Positions 35,684 to 45,389 are shown, numbered from the stretch's first letter. The stretch is 64,000 nucleotides of DNA from Allobosea sp. 47.2.35 (GCF_024655635.1 NZ_JANLGI010000006.1:1-64000), one strand, 5' to 3'. Program-made: numbers and translations. Notes: generated from the letters alone by a model not told the origin.

Positions 35684-37591
35684 GTGATTCCATCGATCGC
35701 CACCGTCTGCGTCTCCGGTACGCTCCAGGAAAAGCTCGAGGCCATCGCCGCCGCCGGCTTCAAGGCGGTCGAGATTTTCGAGAACGACCTGATCGCCTTC
35801 CCCGGCTCGCCGACGGAAGTCCGGCGCATCTGCGCCGACCTCGACCTGACCATCGTGACCTGCCAGCCCTTCCGCGATTTCGAGGGCATGCCGGAGGGCC
35901 GCCGCCAACGCGTCTTCGACCGGGCCGAGCGCAAGTTCGATCTCTTGCAGGAATTGGGCACCGACCTGCTCTTCGTCTGCTCCAGCGTCTCGCCGGAAGC
36001 CCTGCCCGGCATCGACCGGCTCGCCGCCGATTTCGCCGAGCTTGGCGAGCGTGCCGGCCGGCGAGGCCTGCGCGTCGGCTATGAGGCACTGGCCTGGGGG
36101 CGGCATGTCTTCGACTATCGCGACGCCTGGGAGATCGTGCGCCGCGCCAACCGGCCGGAGGTCGGGATCGTGCTCGATTCCTTCCATATCCTGGCGCGCG
36201 GGCTCGATCTCGCGGCGATCGGCACGATCCCGCGCGACAAGATCGAGATGGTGCAGATGGCCGATGCGCCGCTCTTGCAGATGGACCCGCTCTCCTGGAG
36301 CCGGCACTGGCGCTGCCTGCCCGGCCAGGGCGATCTCAACCTTTCCGGCTTCATGCGCGCGCTGGCCGCGACCGGCTATGACGGCGTGCTCTCGCTGGAG
36401 ATCTTCAACGATCGCTTCCGGGCCGGTTCGGCCCGCTCCGTCGCGCTCGACGGCCATCGCTCGCTGATCTGGCTGCTCGACGAAACCGCGCGGCAGGTCG
36501 GCAAGCCGGTGCCAGGCGCGGTGCCGATGCCGCCGCCGGCCCCGGTCGAGGCGGTCGAGTTCATCGAGTTCACGGTGTCGGAGGCGGAGCGGCCAGGTTT
36601 CGAGCGTTTGCTGCGGGCGCTTGGCTTCGCGCGTTCGGGCGCACACCGCTCCAAGGATGTCGATCTCTGGCGTCAGGGCGATATCCGCATCGTCCTGAAC
36701 AGCGAGGCCGACGGCTTCGCCCATAGCTACCAGATCACCCATGGCACCTCGGTCTGCGCGCTCGCCTTGCGCGTGCCGGATGCGCAGGCCGCGATCGCGC
36801 GCGCCAAGGCCTTGCTCGACGTGCCCCATGCCGGCGCGATCGGGCCGGACGAGCTCGATATTCCGGCTGTGCGCGGCCTCGGCGGCAGCCTGCTCTATTT
36901 CCTCGACCAGGCCTCGGCGCTTGGCCGCTGGGCCGAGGTCGATTTCGAGGCGACCGGCGAAGTCCCGGACGATGCCGGGCTCATCGGCGTCGATCATGTC
37001 TCGCAGAGCATGCAGTACGAGGAGATGCTGACCTGGCTTCTGTTCTATTCCTCGCTGTTCGAGACACGGAAGACACCGAGCCAGGCCGTGCTCGACCCCG
37101 GCGGCGTGGTGCAGAGCCAGGTGATCGAGAGCGGGCTCGATGGCCGCAACGGCCATGGCTTGAGACTCATCCTGAACGGCTCTCAGAGCCACCGCACGCT
37201 CTCGGCCCGCTTCATCACCGATTTCTTCGGCTCCGGCGTGCAGCATATCGCCTTCGCGACCGACGACATCGCCGCGACCGTCAGGCGGCTGGCTGCGAAC
37301 GGCGTCGCCATGCTACCCATCCCCGAGAACTATTATGACGACCTCGAAGCCCGCTCCGACCTGACGGGCGAGGAGATCGACGCGATGAAGGCGCTGAACA
37401 TCCTCTATGACAGCGACGCAGGCGGCGCGTTCCGTCAGGCCTATACCCAGACGCTGGATGGCGGTCTGTTCTTCGAGATTGTCCAGCGCGATGGCTATGC
37501 AGGCTACGGCGCCGCCAATGCCGGCATCCGGCTCACCGCGCAATCAAGGCTCGCGCGCCCGATCAGCGTTCCCGCACCGAGCCATGGCTAA
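35684..37591 (+). CDS. quiC: 3-dehydroshikimate dehydratase, fused sugar-isomerase/HPPD-like form
   Basis: 635 residues, two domains. Residues 1 to about 280 are a xylose-isomerase-type TIM barrel with metal ligands in GYEALAW (Glu), VLDSFH (Asp), EMVQMADAP (Gln) and LSLEIFND (Glu). Residues about 290-630 form two VOC repeats like 4-hydroxyphenylpyruvate dioxygenase, with the His-His-Glu triad apparently kept in GVDHVSQ, QHIAFATDD and FFEIVQRDGY. In characterised QuiC proteins the barrel converts 3-dehydroshikimate to protocatechuate. It is followed by pcaHG, which use that product, making the assignment firm. Automatic annotation often calls this a bifunctional isomerase/HPPD. Confidence 0.9.
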   Translation: MIPSIATVCVSGTLQEKLEAIAAAGFKAVEIFENDLIAFPGSPTEVRRICADLDLTIVTCQPFRDFEGMPEGRRQRVFDRAERKFDLLQELGTDLLFVCSSVSPEALPGIDRLAADFAELGERAGRRGLRVGYEALAWGRHVFDYRDAWEIVRRANRPEVGIVLDSFHILARGLDLAAIGTIPRDKIEMVQMADAPLLQMDPLSWSRHWRCLPGQGDLNLSGFMRALAATGYDGVLSLEIFNDRFRAGSARSVALDGHRSLIWLLDETARQVGKPVPGAVPMPPPAPVEAVEFIEFTVSEAERPGFERLLRALGFARSGAHRSKDVDLWRQGDIRIVLNSEADGFAHSYQITHGTSVCALALRVPDAQAAIARAKALLDVPHAGAIGPDELDIPAVRGLGGSLLYFLDQASALGRWAEVDFEATGEVPDDAGLIGVDHVSQSMQYEEMLTWLLFYSSLFETRKTPSQAVLDPGGVVQSQVIESGLDGRNGHGLRLILNGSQSHRTLSARFITDFFGSGVQHIAFATDDIAATVRRLAANGVAMLPIPENYYDDLEARSDLTGEEIDAMKALNILYDSDAGGAFRQAYTQTLDGGLFFEIVQRDGYAGYGAANAGIRLTAQSRLARPISVPAPSHG

Positions 37592-37616
37592 GAGCCTCTA
37601 AGGAGAGAGAAGCCGC

Positions 37617-38336
37617 ATGAGCAGCCTGATCCTTCCCTATGCGGGGCTCGACGCCGGGCAGCCGGCCTCGCTCTCCCCGGATTACCGCTCGACCGTGGCG
37701 CGCAGCCCGCGCCAGGCCCCGATCGCGATCCCGCAGACGCTGACCGAAGTGACCGGGCCGACCGACTGGTCGCGCCTGATGGGCCCGGCGATGGCCGACC
37801 TCACCGCCCAGCACAAAGCCGAACCTCAGGGCCAGCGCATCGTCGTGACCGGCCGGGTTCTCGACGAGGACGGAAGGCCCGTGCCGAACACCGTCGTCGA
37901 GATCTGGCAGGCGAACGCCGCCGGCCGCTATATCCACGCCAAGGACGACTGGCCGGCGCCGCTCGATCCGAATTTCACCGGCGTCGGCCGCGTGATCACC
38001 GATGAGCAAGGCCGCTATCGCTATGTCACGATCCGGCCCGGCGCCTATCCCTGGGGCAACCACAAGAATGCCTGGCGCCCGGCCCATATCCATCTCTCGC
38101 TGCTCGGCCCGGCCTTCGCGACGCGATTGGTCACGCAGATGTATTTCCCCGACGATCCGCTGATCGAGATCGACCCGATCGCGAATGCCGTGCCGATGCC
38201 CTATCGCCAGCGCATGGTCTCGCGCTTCGATATCGGCACCACCGAGCCGAACTGGGCGCTGGGCTATGTCTTCGACATCGTGCTCAAGGGCCGCTACCAG
38301 ACGCCGTTCGAGGACGAGCATGACGACGACCACTGA
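37617..38336 (+). CDS. pcaH: protocatechuate 3,4-dioxygenase beta subunit
   Basis: 239 residues. It carries the non-heme Fe(III) ligands: Tyr105 (AGRYIHAKD), Tyr144 (GAYPWG), His157 and His159 (PAHIHL). VEIWQANAAGRY and the PYR-type N-terminus are typical. With PcaG it cleaves protocatechuate between the two hydroxyls to beta-carboxymuconate. It starts 25 bases after quiC and overlaps pcaG by 17 bases. Confidence 0.97.
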   Translation: MSSLILPYAGLDAGQPASLSPDYRSTVARSPRQAPIAIPQTLTEVTGPTDWSRLMGPAMADLTAQHKAEPQGQRIVVTGRVLDEDGRPVPNTVVEIWQANAAGRYIHAKDDWPAPLDPNFTGVGRVITDEQGRYRYVTIRPGAYPWGNHKNAWRPAHIHLSLLGPAFATRLVTQMYFPDDPLIEIDPIANAVPMPYRQRMVSRFDIGTTEPNWALGYVFDIVLKGRYQTPFEDEHDDDH

Positions 38337-39021
38337 TCTGGAAACCCGCAACGCCGCGCCGCGGCAGGACAGCCAGGACCCGTCGATCTTCGGCCAGACG
38401 CCGTGGCAGACGGTCGGCCCCTATTTCCATTACGGCCTGCCCTGGAAGGGCGGCGCCGATCTGGTCGGCCGTTCCGACATGGGCGCGCGGCCCGACCTGA
38501 TGCCGCCAGAGCATTTCCTGCTCTCGGGCTCGAATGTCTCAGGTCAACCTGAGGGTGAGGTCATCGCGCTTGCCGGCTGCGTCTACGACGCCGATGGCAA
38601 GCCGATCGAGGACGCGATGATCGAGATCTGGCAGGCGAACGCGAACGGCCGCTATGCCAGCCCGAGCGACGATCGCGCCGATGTCGCACTCGACCGGCAT
38701 TTCGTCGGCTTCGGCCGCGCCTCGACCGACAAGCAAGGCGTCTATCGCTTCCGCACGATCCGCCCCGGCCGCGTGCCAGGCCCCGGCAACAGCCTGCAGG
38801 CGCCGCATATCGCGCTCTCGGTCTTCGGCCGCGGCCTGCTCAAACGCTTACCGACACGGCTCTATTTCGCCGATGGCGAGGGCAACGAGACCGACCCGAT
38901 CCTCGCCCTCGTGCCCGAGGCGCGCCGCCACACCCTGATCGCCCAGCGCAAGCCGGACGGCACCTGGTGGCTCGACATCAACCTCGCGGGTGAGAACGAG
39001 ACGGTGTTCTTCGATATGTAG
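38320..39021 (+). CDS. pcaG: protocatechuate 3,4-dioxygenase alpha subunit
   Basis: 233 residues from ATG 38320, inside the last codons of pcaH. It has the N-terminal GQTPWQTVGPYFHYGLPW and IEIWQANANGRYASPSDD. The alpha subunit lacks the full iron site: the His-x-His of PcaH corresponds to PHIALSVFGRG here, as expected. It is the last gene of the cluster; a terminator follows immediately. pcaB, pcaC, pcaD and pcaIJ are not in the window. Confidence 0.96.
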   Translation: MTTTTDLETRNAAPRQDSQDPSIFGQTPWQTVGPYFHYGLPWKGGADLVGRSDMGARPDLMPPEHFLLSGSNVSGQPEGEVIALAGCVYDADGKPIEDAMIEIWQANANGRYASPSDDRADVALDRHFVGFGRASTDKQGVYRFRTIRPGRVPGPGNSLQAPHIALSVFGRGLLKRLPTRLYFADGEGNETDPILALVPEARRHTLIAQRKPDGTWWLDINLAGENETVFFDM

Positions 39022-39027
39022 GTGAAA

Positions 39028-39050
39028 GGCGGCCGCTCAGGCCGCCTTCT
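39028..39050 (+). terminator. intrinsic terminator after pcaG, overlapping the mfd 3' end
   Basis: GGCGGCC (39028-39034) pairs with GGCCGCC (39040-39046), loop GCTCA, followed by TTCTT. On the other strand the stem is followed by TTTCACC, so it may work weakly in both directions between convergent pcaG and mfd. The last mfd codons lie within it. Confidence 0.7.
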
Positions 39051-42000
39051 TCCGTTCCGCGATCCGCGCGAGATCCGTCAGCAAACGGCGTGTCGCCTTC
39101 AAGCGCTGCTCGACCGTCTCGAAATCGTCGATGAAGACGACGCGCATGTCGGGGCGCACCTTGGCCAGCGTGCCCTGCTTGGCGACGAAGCCGACCAGCC
39201 CTTCCGGATTGGCGAATTCGTTGTTGCGGAAGGCGACGATGATGCCCTTCGGCCCGGCCTCGACCTTCTCGACATTGGCGCGCTTGCAGAGCGCCTTGAT
39301 CGCCACGATCTCCAGAAGCTGGTTGACCTCCTCCGGCAGCGGGCCGAAACGATCGACCAGCTCGGCGCCGAACGATTGCAACTCGGCATCGTCGTCCATG
39401 GTCGAGAGGCGCTTGTAGAGGGTCAGCCTCAGCGTCAGGTCGGCGACATAATGCTCGGGGATCATGACCGGCGCGCCAACCTGGATCGCCGGCGACCATT
39501 GCGTCTCGGTCTCGAACTCGATGCCGGCCTTGAGCGCCGCCACCGCCTCCTCCAGCATCTGCTGGTAGAGCTCGTAGCCGACCTCCTTGATATGGCCGGA
39601 CTGCTCGTCGCCGAGCAGGTTGCCGGCGCCTCTGATGTCGAGGTCGTGGCTGGCGAGCTGGAAGCCGGCGCCCAACGTGTCGAGCGATTGCAGCACCTTC
39701 AGCCGCTTCTCGGCCTGCTCGGTCAGCTTGCGGTTCGCCGGCACGGTGAAGAGCGCATAGGCGCGCGTCTTCGAGCGGCCGACGCGCCCCCGGAGCTGAT
39801 AGAGCTGGGCGAGGCCGAACATATCGGCGCGGTGGACGATCAGCGTGTTGGCGGTCGGGATATCGAGACCGGATTCGACGATCGTGGTCGAGAGCAGGAT
39901 GTCGTACTGGCCCTCGTAGAAGGCCGTCATGACGTCTTCCAGCGTGCCCGCCGCCATCTGGCCATGGGCGATGCCGACCTTGCACTCCGGCACCTGCTTG
40001 TCGAGGAAGTCCTTGACGTCGGCGATGTCCTCGATGCGCGGCACGACATAGAAGGAGCGCCCGCCGCGATAGCGCTCGCGCAGCAGCGCTTCGCGCACGA
40101 TCAGCGGATCGAAGGGCGTGACGAAGGTACGGACTGCCAGGCGATCCACCGGCGGCGTCGCGATGATCGAAAGCTCGCGCACGCCGGTCATGGCGAGCTG
40201 GAGCGTGCGCGGGATCGGGGTCGCCGAGAGCGTCAGCATATGCACCTCGGCGCGCAATTCCTTCAGCTTCTCCTTATGGGCGACGCCGAAATGCTGCTCC
40301 TCGTCAACGATGACGAGGCCGAGATCCTTGAAGTCGACGCCCTTGCCGAGCAGCGCATGCGTGCCGACAACGATGTCCATCGTGCCGTCCTTGGCGCCCT
40401 GCTTCACCGCCTTGAGATCGGCCGAGCCGACGAAGCGCGAGGCCTGCCCGACATGGACTGGCAAGCCGGCAAAGCGATCGGCGAAATTGCGGTAGTGCTG
40501 GCGCGCGAGCAGCGTGGTCGGCACGACGACCGCGACTTGCTTGCCGTTGAGCGCGGCGGCGAAGGCGGCGCGCAGCGCCACTTCCGTCTTGCCGAAGCCG
40601 ACATCGCCGCAGACGAGCCGGTCCATCGGGCGCCCAGCGGCGAGATCGTCGAGCACCGCGTCGATGGTGTTCTGCTGATCCTCGGTTTCCTCATAGGGGA
40701 AGCGGGCGCAGAACTCGTCATAGACGCCGGCGGGCGGGATCAGGCGCGGCGCATCCTTGAGCGCGCGGGCCGCCGCGATCTGGATGAGCTTTCCGGCCAT
40801 CTCGCGGATGCGCTGCTTGAGCTTGGCCTTGCGCGCCTGCCAGCCACCGCCGCCGAGCCGGTCGAGCTGGACCTCGGTATCCTCGGAGCCGTAGCGCGAC
40901 AGAAGCTCGATATTCTCGACCGGCAGGAACAGCTTGGAATCGCCGGCATAATGGATTTCAAGGCAGTCATGCGGCGCACCGGCCGCCGTGATCGTCTGCA
41001 GGCCGATGAAGCGGCCGATGCCGTGGTCGACATGGACGACGAGATCGCCCGGCGCGAGCGAGGACAGCTCCGCGATGAAATCCTGCGGGCGCTTGGTCTT
41101 GCGGCGCGGGCGGACGAGGCGGTCGCCCAGAATATCCTGCTCGCCGATGACGGCGAGGCGCCCGGCCTCGAAGCCGGTCTCGAAACCCCAGACCGCGAGC
41201 GCGATCGTGCCGGGCTTGAGATCGAAGGCGGCGCGTAGCGAGCCCGTCAATTGCGTGCTCTTCAGGCCGTGATCGGCCAGAACATGCGCCAGGCGCTCGC
41301 GCGAACCCTCCGACCAGGCTGCGAGGATGACGCGCTTGCCCTCGACCTCCAGCGCCTTCACATGCGCCACGGCGGCATCGAACACGCCGCCGGCATCGGC
41401 GGTGCGCTCGGCCGCGAAGCTGCGGCCCTGCTTGCCGCCGAGATCGAGGATCAGCTTGCCTTCGCTGTCCGGTAGCTGGAACGGCGTCATGCTGGCGACA
41501 CCGGAGACATCGATCACCGCGCGCCAGTCGGCCGGCGAGAGATAGAGCGCGTCCGGCGGCAATGGCTTGTAGGGAATACCGCCGCCCCCGCCCTGCTCCA
41601 GCGCGGCCTTGCGGGCGTCGTAATAGTCCTTGATCAGGCTGATGCGTTCGCCGACCGCATCCTCGGCCTGATGGTCGAGCACAACAGGAACGTCGGGCAG
41701 ATAGGTGAAGAGCGTATCGAGCTTTTCCGCCAGCAGCGGCAGCCAGTGCTCCAGACCGGCCGGACGGCGGCCCTCGCTGACGGCTTCATAGAGCGTGTCG
41801 TCGCGGCCTGGCGTCCCGAAGGTCGAGATATAGGACTGGCGAAAGCGGCGGATGCTTTCGCTCGTCATCTGCGCTTCGGACATCGGCACGAGGTCGAGCC
41901 CGCGCAATTGCCCGGTGGTGCGCTGCGTCTCCGGATCGAAGGTGCGGATCGATTCCAGCGTGTCGCCGAAGAAGTCGAGCCGGATCGGCGCCGGCATGCC

Positions 42001-42585
42001 CGGCGGGAACAGGTCGACGATGCCGCCGCGCACAGCGAATTCGCCGGTCTCGCGCACGGTCGAGGTCCGCAGATAGCCGTTGATGTCGAGCCAGCGCGCC
42101 AGTTGTTCGGTATCGACCACGTTGCCGGGCGCGGCCGAGAAGCTCTCCGAGGCGACCTTGCCGAAAGCGGGTACGCGCTGGAGTGCGGCGTTGACGGTGG
42201 TCAGCAGCAGGCGCGGCCGCTCGCCCGACTTGGTCTTGGCAAGGCGCGACAGCGTCGTCATCCGGTGCGCGACGATGGCAGGCGCGGGAGAGACACGGTC
42301 ATAAGGCTGGCAATCCCAGGCCGGAAAGCTCATCACCTCCAGATCGGGCGCGACAAATTGCAGCGCGTTTTCAAGCACCTGCAGGCGCTGGCCATCACGC
42401 GCGATGAAGACGAGCAGCGCCGGCCCCTCCGCCTTCTTGGCGCGGGCGCGGGTCAGGTCGGCAAGGACGACGGCGTCGAAACCATCCGGCACGCCGGCAA
42501 GCGTCGGCTTGTCGCCGCGGTTCAGCGCATCGAGCAGGCGATCGAGCTGCGGCTTGGCGATCTGGGACGGGGGAGGAATGCTCAT
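39037..42585 (-). CDS. mfd: transcription-repair coupling factor
   Basis: 1,182 residues, full length. UvrB-homology N-terminal region with FPAWDCQPYDRVSP; RNA polymerase-interacting CarD-like domain around residues 510-580 (LAPGDLVVHVDHGIGRFIGL); helicase motor with Walker A CGDVGFGKTEVALRAAF (about 665), DEEQHFG (about 767), SATPIPRTL and the translocation motif region QLRGRVGRS (about 945); C-terminal TRCF domain. It removes RNA polymerase stalled at lesions and recruits UvrA. It shares strand with sdhE upstream; an intergenic palindromic repeat separates them. Confidence 0.98.
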   Translation of the reverse strand: MSIPPPSQIAKPQLDRLLDALNRGDKPTLAGVPDGFDAVVLADLTRARAKKAEGPALLVFIARDGQRLQVLENALQFVAPDLEVMSFPAWDCQPYDRVSPAPAIVAHRMTTLSRLAKTKSGERPRLLLTTVNAALQRVPAFGKVASESFSAAPGNVVDTEQLARWLDINGYLRTSTVRETGEFAVRGGIVDLFPPGMPAPIRLDFFGDTLESIRTFDPETQRTTGQLRGLDLVPMSEAQMTSESIRRFRQSYISTFGTPGRDDTLYEAVSEGRRPAGLEHWLPLLAEKLDTLFTYLPDVPVVLDHQAEDAVGERISLIKDYYDARKAALEQGGGGGIPYKPLPPDALYLSPADWRAVIDVSGVASMTPFQLPDSEGKLILDLGGKQGRSFAAERTADAGGVFDAAVAHVKALEVEGKRVILAAWSEGSRERLAHVLADHGLKSTQLTGSLRAAFDLKPGTIALAVWGFETGFEAGRLAVIGEQDILGDRLVRPRRKTKRPQDFIAELSSLAPGDLVVHVDHGIGRFIGLQTITAAGAPHDCLEIHYAGDSKLFLPVENIELLSRYGSEDTEVQLDRLGGGGWQARKAKLKQRIREMAGKLIQIAAARALKDAPRLIPPAGVYDEFCARFPYEETEDQQNTIDAVLDDLAAGRPMDRLVCGDVGFGKTEVALRAAFAAALNGKQVAVVVPTTLLARQHYRNFADRFAGLPVHVGQASRFVGSADLKAVKQGAKDGTMDIVVGTHALLGKGVDFKDLGLVIVDEEQHFGVAHKEKLKELRAEVHMLTLSATPIPRTLQLAMTGVRELSIIATPPVDRLAVRTFVTPFDPLIVREALLRERYRGGRSFYVVPRIEDIADVKDFLDKQVPECKVGIAHGQMAAGTLEDVMTAFYEGQYDILLSTTIVESGLDIPTANTLIVHRADMFGLAQLYQLRGRVGRSKTRAYALFTVPANRKLTEQAEKRLKVLQSLDTLGAGFQLASHDLDIRGAGNLLGDEQSGHIKEVGYELYQQMLEEAVAALKAGIEFETETQWSPAIQVGAPVMIPEHYVADLTLRLTLYKRLSTMDDDAELQSFGAELVDRFGPLPEEVNQLLEIVAIKALCKRANVEKVEAGPKGIIVAFRNNEFANPEGLVGFVAKQGTLAKVRPDMRVVFIDDFETVEQRLKATRRLLTDLARIAERKKAA

Positions 42586-42614
42586 CGAAGTCGTCGTTTT
42601 CTCAATTACCTGAG

Positions 42615-42726
42615 GTCATCCCGGACAAGCCGCGAAGCGGCGCCGATCCGGGATCCATGCCTGAACCTCTATCGGCAGCGTTCCGGAATAGATCCCGGGT
42701 CTGCGCTTCGCTCCGCGCGGGATGAC
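42615..42726. repeat. palindromic intergenic repeat element
   Basis: The 112-bp element is bounded by GTCATCCCG (42615-42623) and its exact complement CGGGATGAC (42718-42726). Internal dyads include GCCGCGAAGCGGC and GATCCGGGATC. It lies between mfd and sdhE, where nothing is coded. Its form matches the short palindromic repeats dispersed in intergenic regions of many Rhizobiales genomes (from memory). Confidence 0.6.
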
Positions 42727-42746
42727 AGCGCGCACTTCATCGGTGC

Positions 42747-43043
42747 TCACACATGAATCGGCTTGTCGTGTGTATGGAAGGCCTTGAGCTTGCGGAACAG
42801 TTCCGTGTCGTAATTCGCGGGCACCGGCGCCTCTCCGGTCACCCAGCTCAGCAGGTCGCGGTCCAGCACCTCGATCAGCCGCTCGAACTCGTCGAGCTCG
42901 GCATCGCTGAAACCGGCGATGGCGTCGTCGGCGAAGCGGCCCATGATCAGGTCCATTTCGCGCATGCCGCGATGCCAGGCGCGGAACAGGATCTTGCGGC
43001 GGCGCGGGTCGAGATCGGCGCTGGAGCGGGTCGAGCCGGACAT
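42747..43043 (-). CDS. sdhE: FAD assembly factor SdhE
   Basis: 98 residues from ATG 43043; the reading frame continues upstream but the first 12 codons are not typical of the family. The hallmark RGMREMDLIMGRF contains the RGxxE motif that presents to the flavoprotein during covalent FAD attachment to succinate dehydrogenase. LLSWVTGEAPVP and a helical end complete the five-helix fold. It is divergent from recG. sdhE next to mfd and recG is the usual arrangement in alphaproteobacteria. Confidence 0.92.
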   Translation of the reverse strand: MSGSTRSSADLDPRRRKILFRAWHRGMREMDLIMGRFADDAIAGFSDAELDEFERLIEVLDRDLLSWVTGEAPVPANYDTELFRKLKAFHTHDKPIHV

Positions 43044-43200
43044 GGGAACCTCGGGCAAAAACCTTGGGGGATGGCGCAATGATCATAGGGCCGGCCCCGT
43101 CGCGGAGCCTGCCTGAGCAGGCTATATAGCGACGCAACCTGGCGAAGTCAGCGGCGAAGCGGCCGCGATCTTCGCGCTCCTGACAGTTTCGCGAGACGTC

Positions 43201-45300
43201 TTGCGCCCTTCGATCCTCGATCCGCTCTTCGCCCCCGTCACGACGCTGTCCGGCGTCGGGCCGAAGCTCGGCAAGGTTCTGGACCGCTTCCTCGGCGACG
43301 AGACGCGGCCTGCACGCGTCGTCGACCTGCTATTCCAGCTCCCGACCGGCGCGGTCGACCGGCGGCCGAGCCCCTCGATCGCGGATACGCCGATCGGCGA
43401 TGTCGCGACCTTCACCGCCCGCGTCAGCGAGCATCGCCCCGCGCCCGCCGGCAAGAAGGCGCCCTATCGCATCATCGTCGAGGACGAGACCGGCGACGTC
43501 ACGCTCGTCTTCTTCCATGCCGATTCCCGGCATCTGGCGCAGACCCTGCCGATCGGCGCCTATCGCCTGATCTCGGGCAAGCTCGAACTCTGGGAGGGCA
43601 TGCGCCAGATGGTGCATCCCGAGCGCATCCTCGATCCCAAGCTCGCGGCGACGCTGCCGGCCTTCGAGCCGGTCTACCCGCTGACCGAGGGCATCGGCCA
43701 GCGCATGATGATGCGGACCGTGCAGGCGGCGGCCGAACGCTGTCCGGAGATGCCGGAGTGGCAGGACCCGGCCTTTCTCGCCCGGAGCGACTTCCCTTCG
43801 TTCCATCACGCAGTCGAGGCGCTGCACCATCCGCTCGATCGCAAGGCCGCCGAGGGTGACACCGTCGCAAGGCGCCGCATCGGCTATGACGAATTGCTCG
43901 CAAGCCAGATCGCACTCGCGCTCGTTCGCCGCCAGCAGAAGAAGATTGCCGGACGCGCTACCACGGGTGACGGAGGCTTGCGCTACCGCATCCAGTCCGC
44001 CCTGCCCTTCGAGTTGACCGAGGGCCAGCGCAAGGCGATCGCCGATATCCATTCCGATATGGCCAAGCCCGAAAAGATGCTGCGCCTGCTCCAGGGCGAT
44101 GTCGGCTCCGGCAAGACCGTGGTGGCGCTGATGGCCATGGCTGCCGCCGCCGAAGCCGGGCGCCAGTCGGTCCTGATGGCACCGACCGAAATTCTCGCCC
44201 GCCAGCATGCCGAGCGCTTGGCGCCGCTGGCGGAGAAGGCCGGCCTGAAGCTCGCTTTGCTCACCGGCCGCGAGAAAGGCGCCGGGCGCAAGCAGGTGCT
44301 CAGCGGTCTGGCCGATGGCTCGATCGACATCGCGGTCGGCACCCATGCGCTGTTCCAGGAGGGCGTCGCCTTCCATGATCTCGCGCTCGCCGTCGTCGAC
44401 GAGCAGCATCGCTTCGGCGTGCACCAGCGCCTGCTGCTCGGCTCCAAGGGCGAGGCTGTCGACGTGCTGGTCATGACCGCGACGCCGATCCCGCGCACGC
44501 TCTCGCTGACATGGTTCGGCGATATGGATATCTCGATCCTCTCCGAGAAGCCGGCGGGCCGGAAGCCAATCGTCACCCGCGCTGTCTCCTCCGAGCGCTA
44601 TGACGAGGTCGTCGGCGCGATCGGCCGGGCGGTCGAAAGCGGCGCGCAGGCCTATTGGGTCTGCCCGCTCGTGCAGGAATCCGACACGCTCGACGTCGCG
44701 GCCGCGCAGGAGCGCTACGACGCGCTGCGCGAAATCTTCGGCGACAAGGTCGGCCTGCTCCACGGCCAGATGCCCGGCCGCGAGAAGGATGCCGCCATGG
44801 CTGCCTTCGTCGCCGGCGAAACCCGGATCCTCGTCTCGACCACGGTGATCGAGGTCGGCGTCGACGTACCCAATGCCAGCGTCATGGTGATCGAGCATGC
44901 CGAGCGCTTCGGTCTCGCCCAGCTCCACCAGTTGCGCGGGCGCATCGGACGCGGGCAGGCCGCCTCGACCTGCCTCTTGCTCTACAAGGGGCCGCTCGGC
45001 CCGGTCGCCGAGGCGCGGCTGACTATCATGCGCGAGACCGAGGACGGCTTCCGCATCGCCGAGGAGGATTTGCGACTGCGTGGCGAGGGCGAGGTGCTCG
45101 GCACCAAGCAGTCGGGCTCGCCGGACTGGCGCATTGCCCGCCCCGAGATCGACGGCGACCTGCTGGCGGCAGCGCGCGACGATGCGCGCCTCCTGATCGA
45201 GCGCGACCCGCATCTGGAGACGCCGCGCGGCCAGGCGATCCGCGTGCTGCTCTACCTGTTCGAGCGCGACGTCGCGATCCGGCTGCTGCGGGCGGGCTGA
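43201..45300 (+). CDS. recG: ATP-dependent DNA helicase RecG
   Basis: 699 residues. N-terminal wedge/OB domain (about 60-160, VTLVFFHADSRHLAQTLP), then helicase motifs: Walker A LQGDVGSGKTVVALMAM (about 298), VVDEQHRFGVHQR (about 398), TATPIPRTLSLT, QLRGRIGRGQAAS (about 578). It remodels stalled replication forks and Holliday junctions. The start is taken as TTG 43201, since the N-terminal helix continues to it and no better ATG or GTG lies near; the ribosome site is weak. A small dyad GCCTGC...GCAGGC followed by TATATA (about 43107-43128) lies in the divergent promoter gap with sdhE. Confidence 0.96.
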   Translation: MRPSILDPLFAPVTTLSGVGPKLGKVLDRFLGDETRPARVVDLLFQLPTGAVDRRPSPSIADTPIGDVATFTARVSEHRPAPAGKKAPYRIIVEDETGDVTLVFFHADSRHLAQTLPIGAYRLISGKLELWEGMRQMVHPERILDPKLAATLPAFEPVYPLTEGIGQRMMMRTVQAAAERCPEMPEWQDPAFLARSDFPSFHHAVEALHHPLDRKAAEGDTVARRRIGYDELLASQIALALVRRQQKKIAGRATTGDGGLRYRIQSALPFELTEGQRKAIADIHSDMAKPEKMLRLLQGDVGSGKTVVALMAMAAAAEAGRQSVLMAPTEILARQHAERLAPLAEKAGLKLALLTGREKGAGRKQVLSGLADGSIDIAVGTHALFQEGVAFHDLALAVVDEQHRFGVHQRLLLGSKGEAVDVLVMTATPIPRTLSLTWFGDMDISILSEKPAGRKPIVTRAVSSERYDEVVGAIGRAVESGAQAYWVCPLVQESDTLDVAAAQERYDALREIFGDKVGLLHGQMPGREKDAAMAAFVAGETRILVSTTVIEVGVDVPNASVMVIEHAERFGLAQLHQLRGRIGRGQAASTCLLLYKGPLGPVAEARLTIMRETEDGFRIAEEDLRLRGEGEVLGTKQSGSPDWRIARPEIDGDLLAAARDDARLLIERDPHLETPRGQAIRVLLYLFERDVAIRLLRAG

Positions 45301-45371
45301 TCGCTGCTGTCACGGCTTCGTCGCCAGGCGCCTAGCAATGGCGCCCTGACGCTGCCAGGAGCAATCCTGAT

Positions 45372-45389
45372 CAAGCGAGCCCTCGCTTG
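45372..45389. promoter_or_regulatory. palindrome upstream of the AraC-type gene
   Basis: CAAGCGAG (45372-45379) and CTCGCTTG (45382-45389) are exact complements with CC between, 34 bases before the regulator start. Possible autoregulatory site. A second dyad, GGCGCC...GGCGCC (about 45329-45346), may end recG transcription but lacks a T tract. Confidence 0.4.

Noticed and set aside
39022-41238. 738-codon open frame antisense to mfd
   Set aside because: It mirrors the mfd codon pattern; composition is Arg/Ala/Leu-rich shadow sequence with no recognisable domain, while the opposite strand encodes full-length Mfd.
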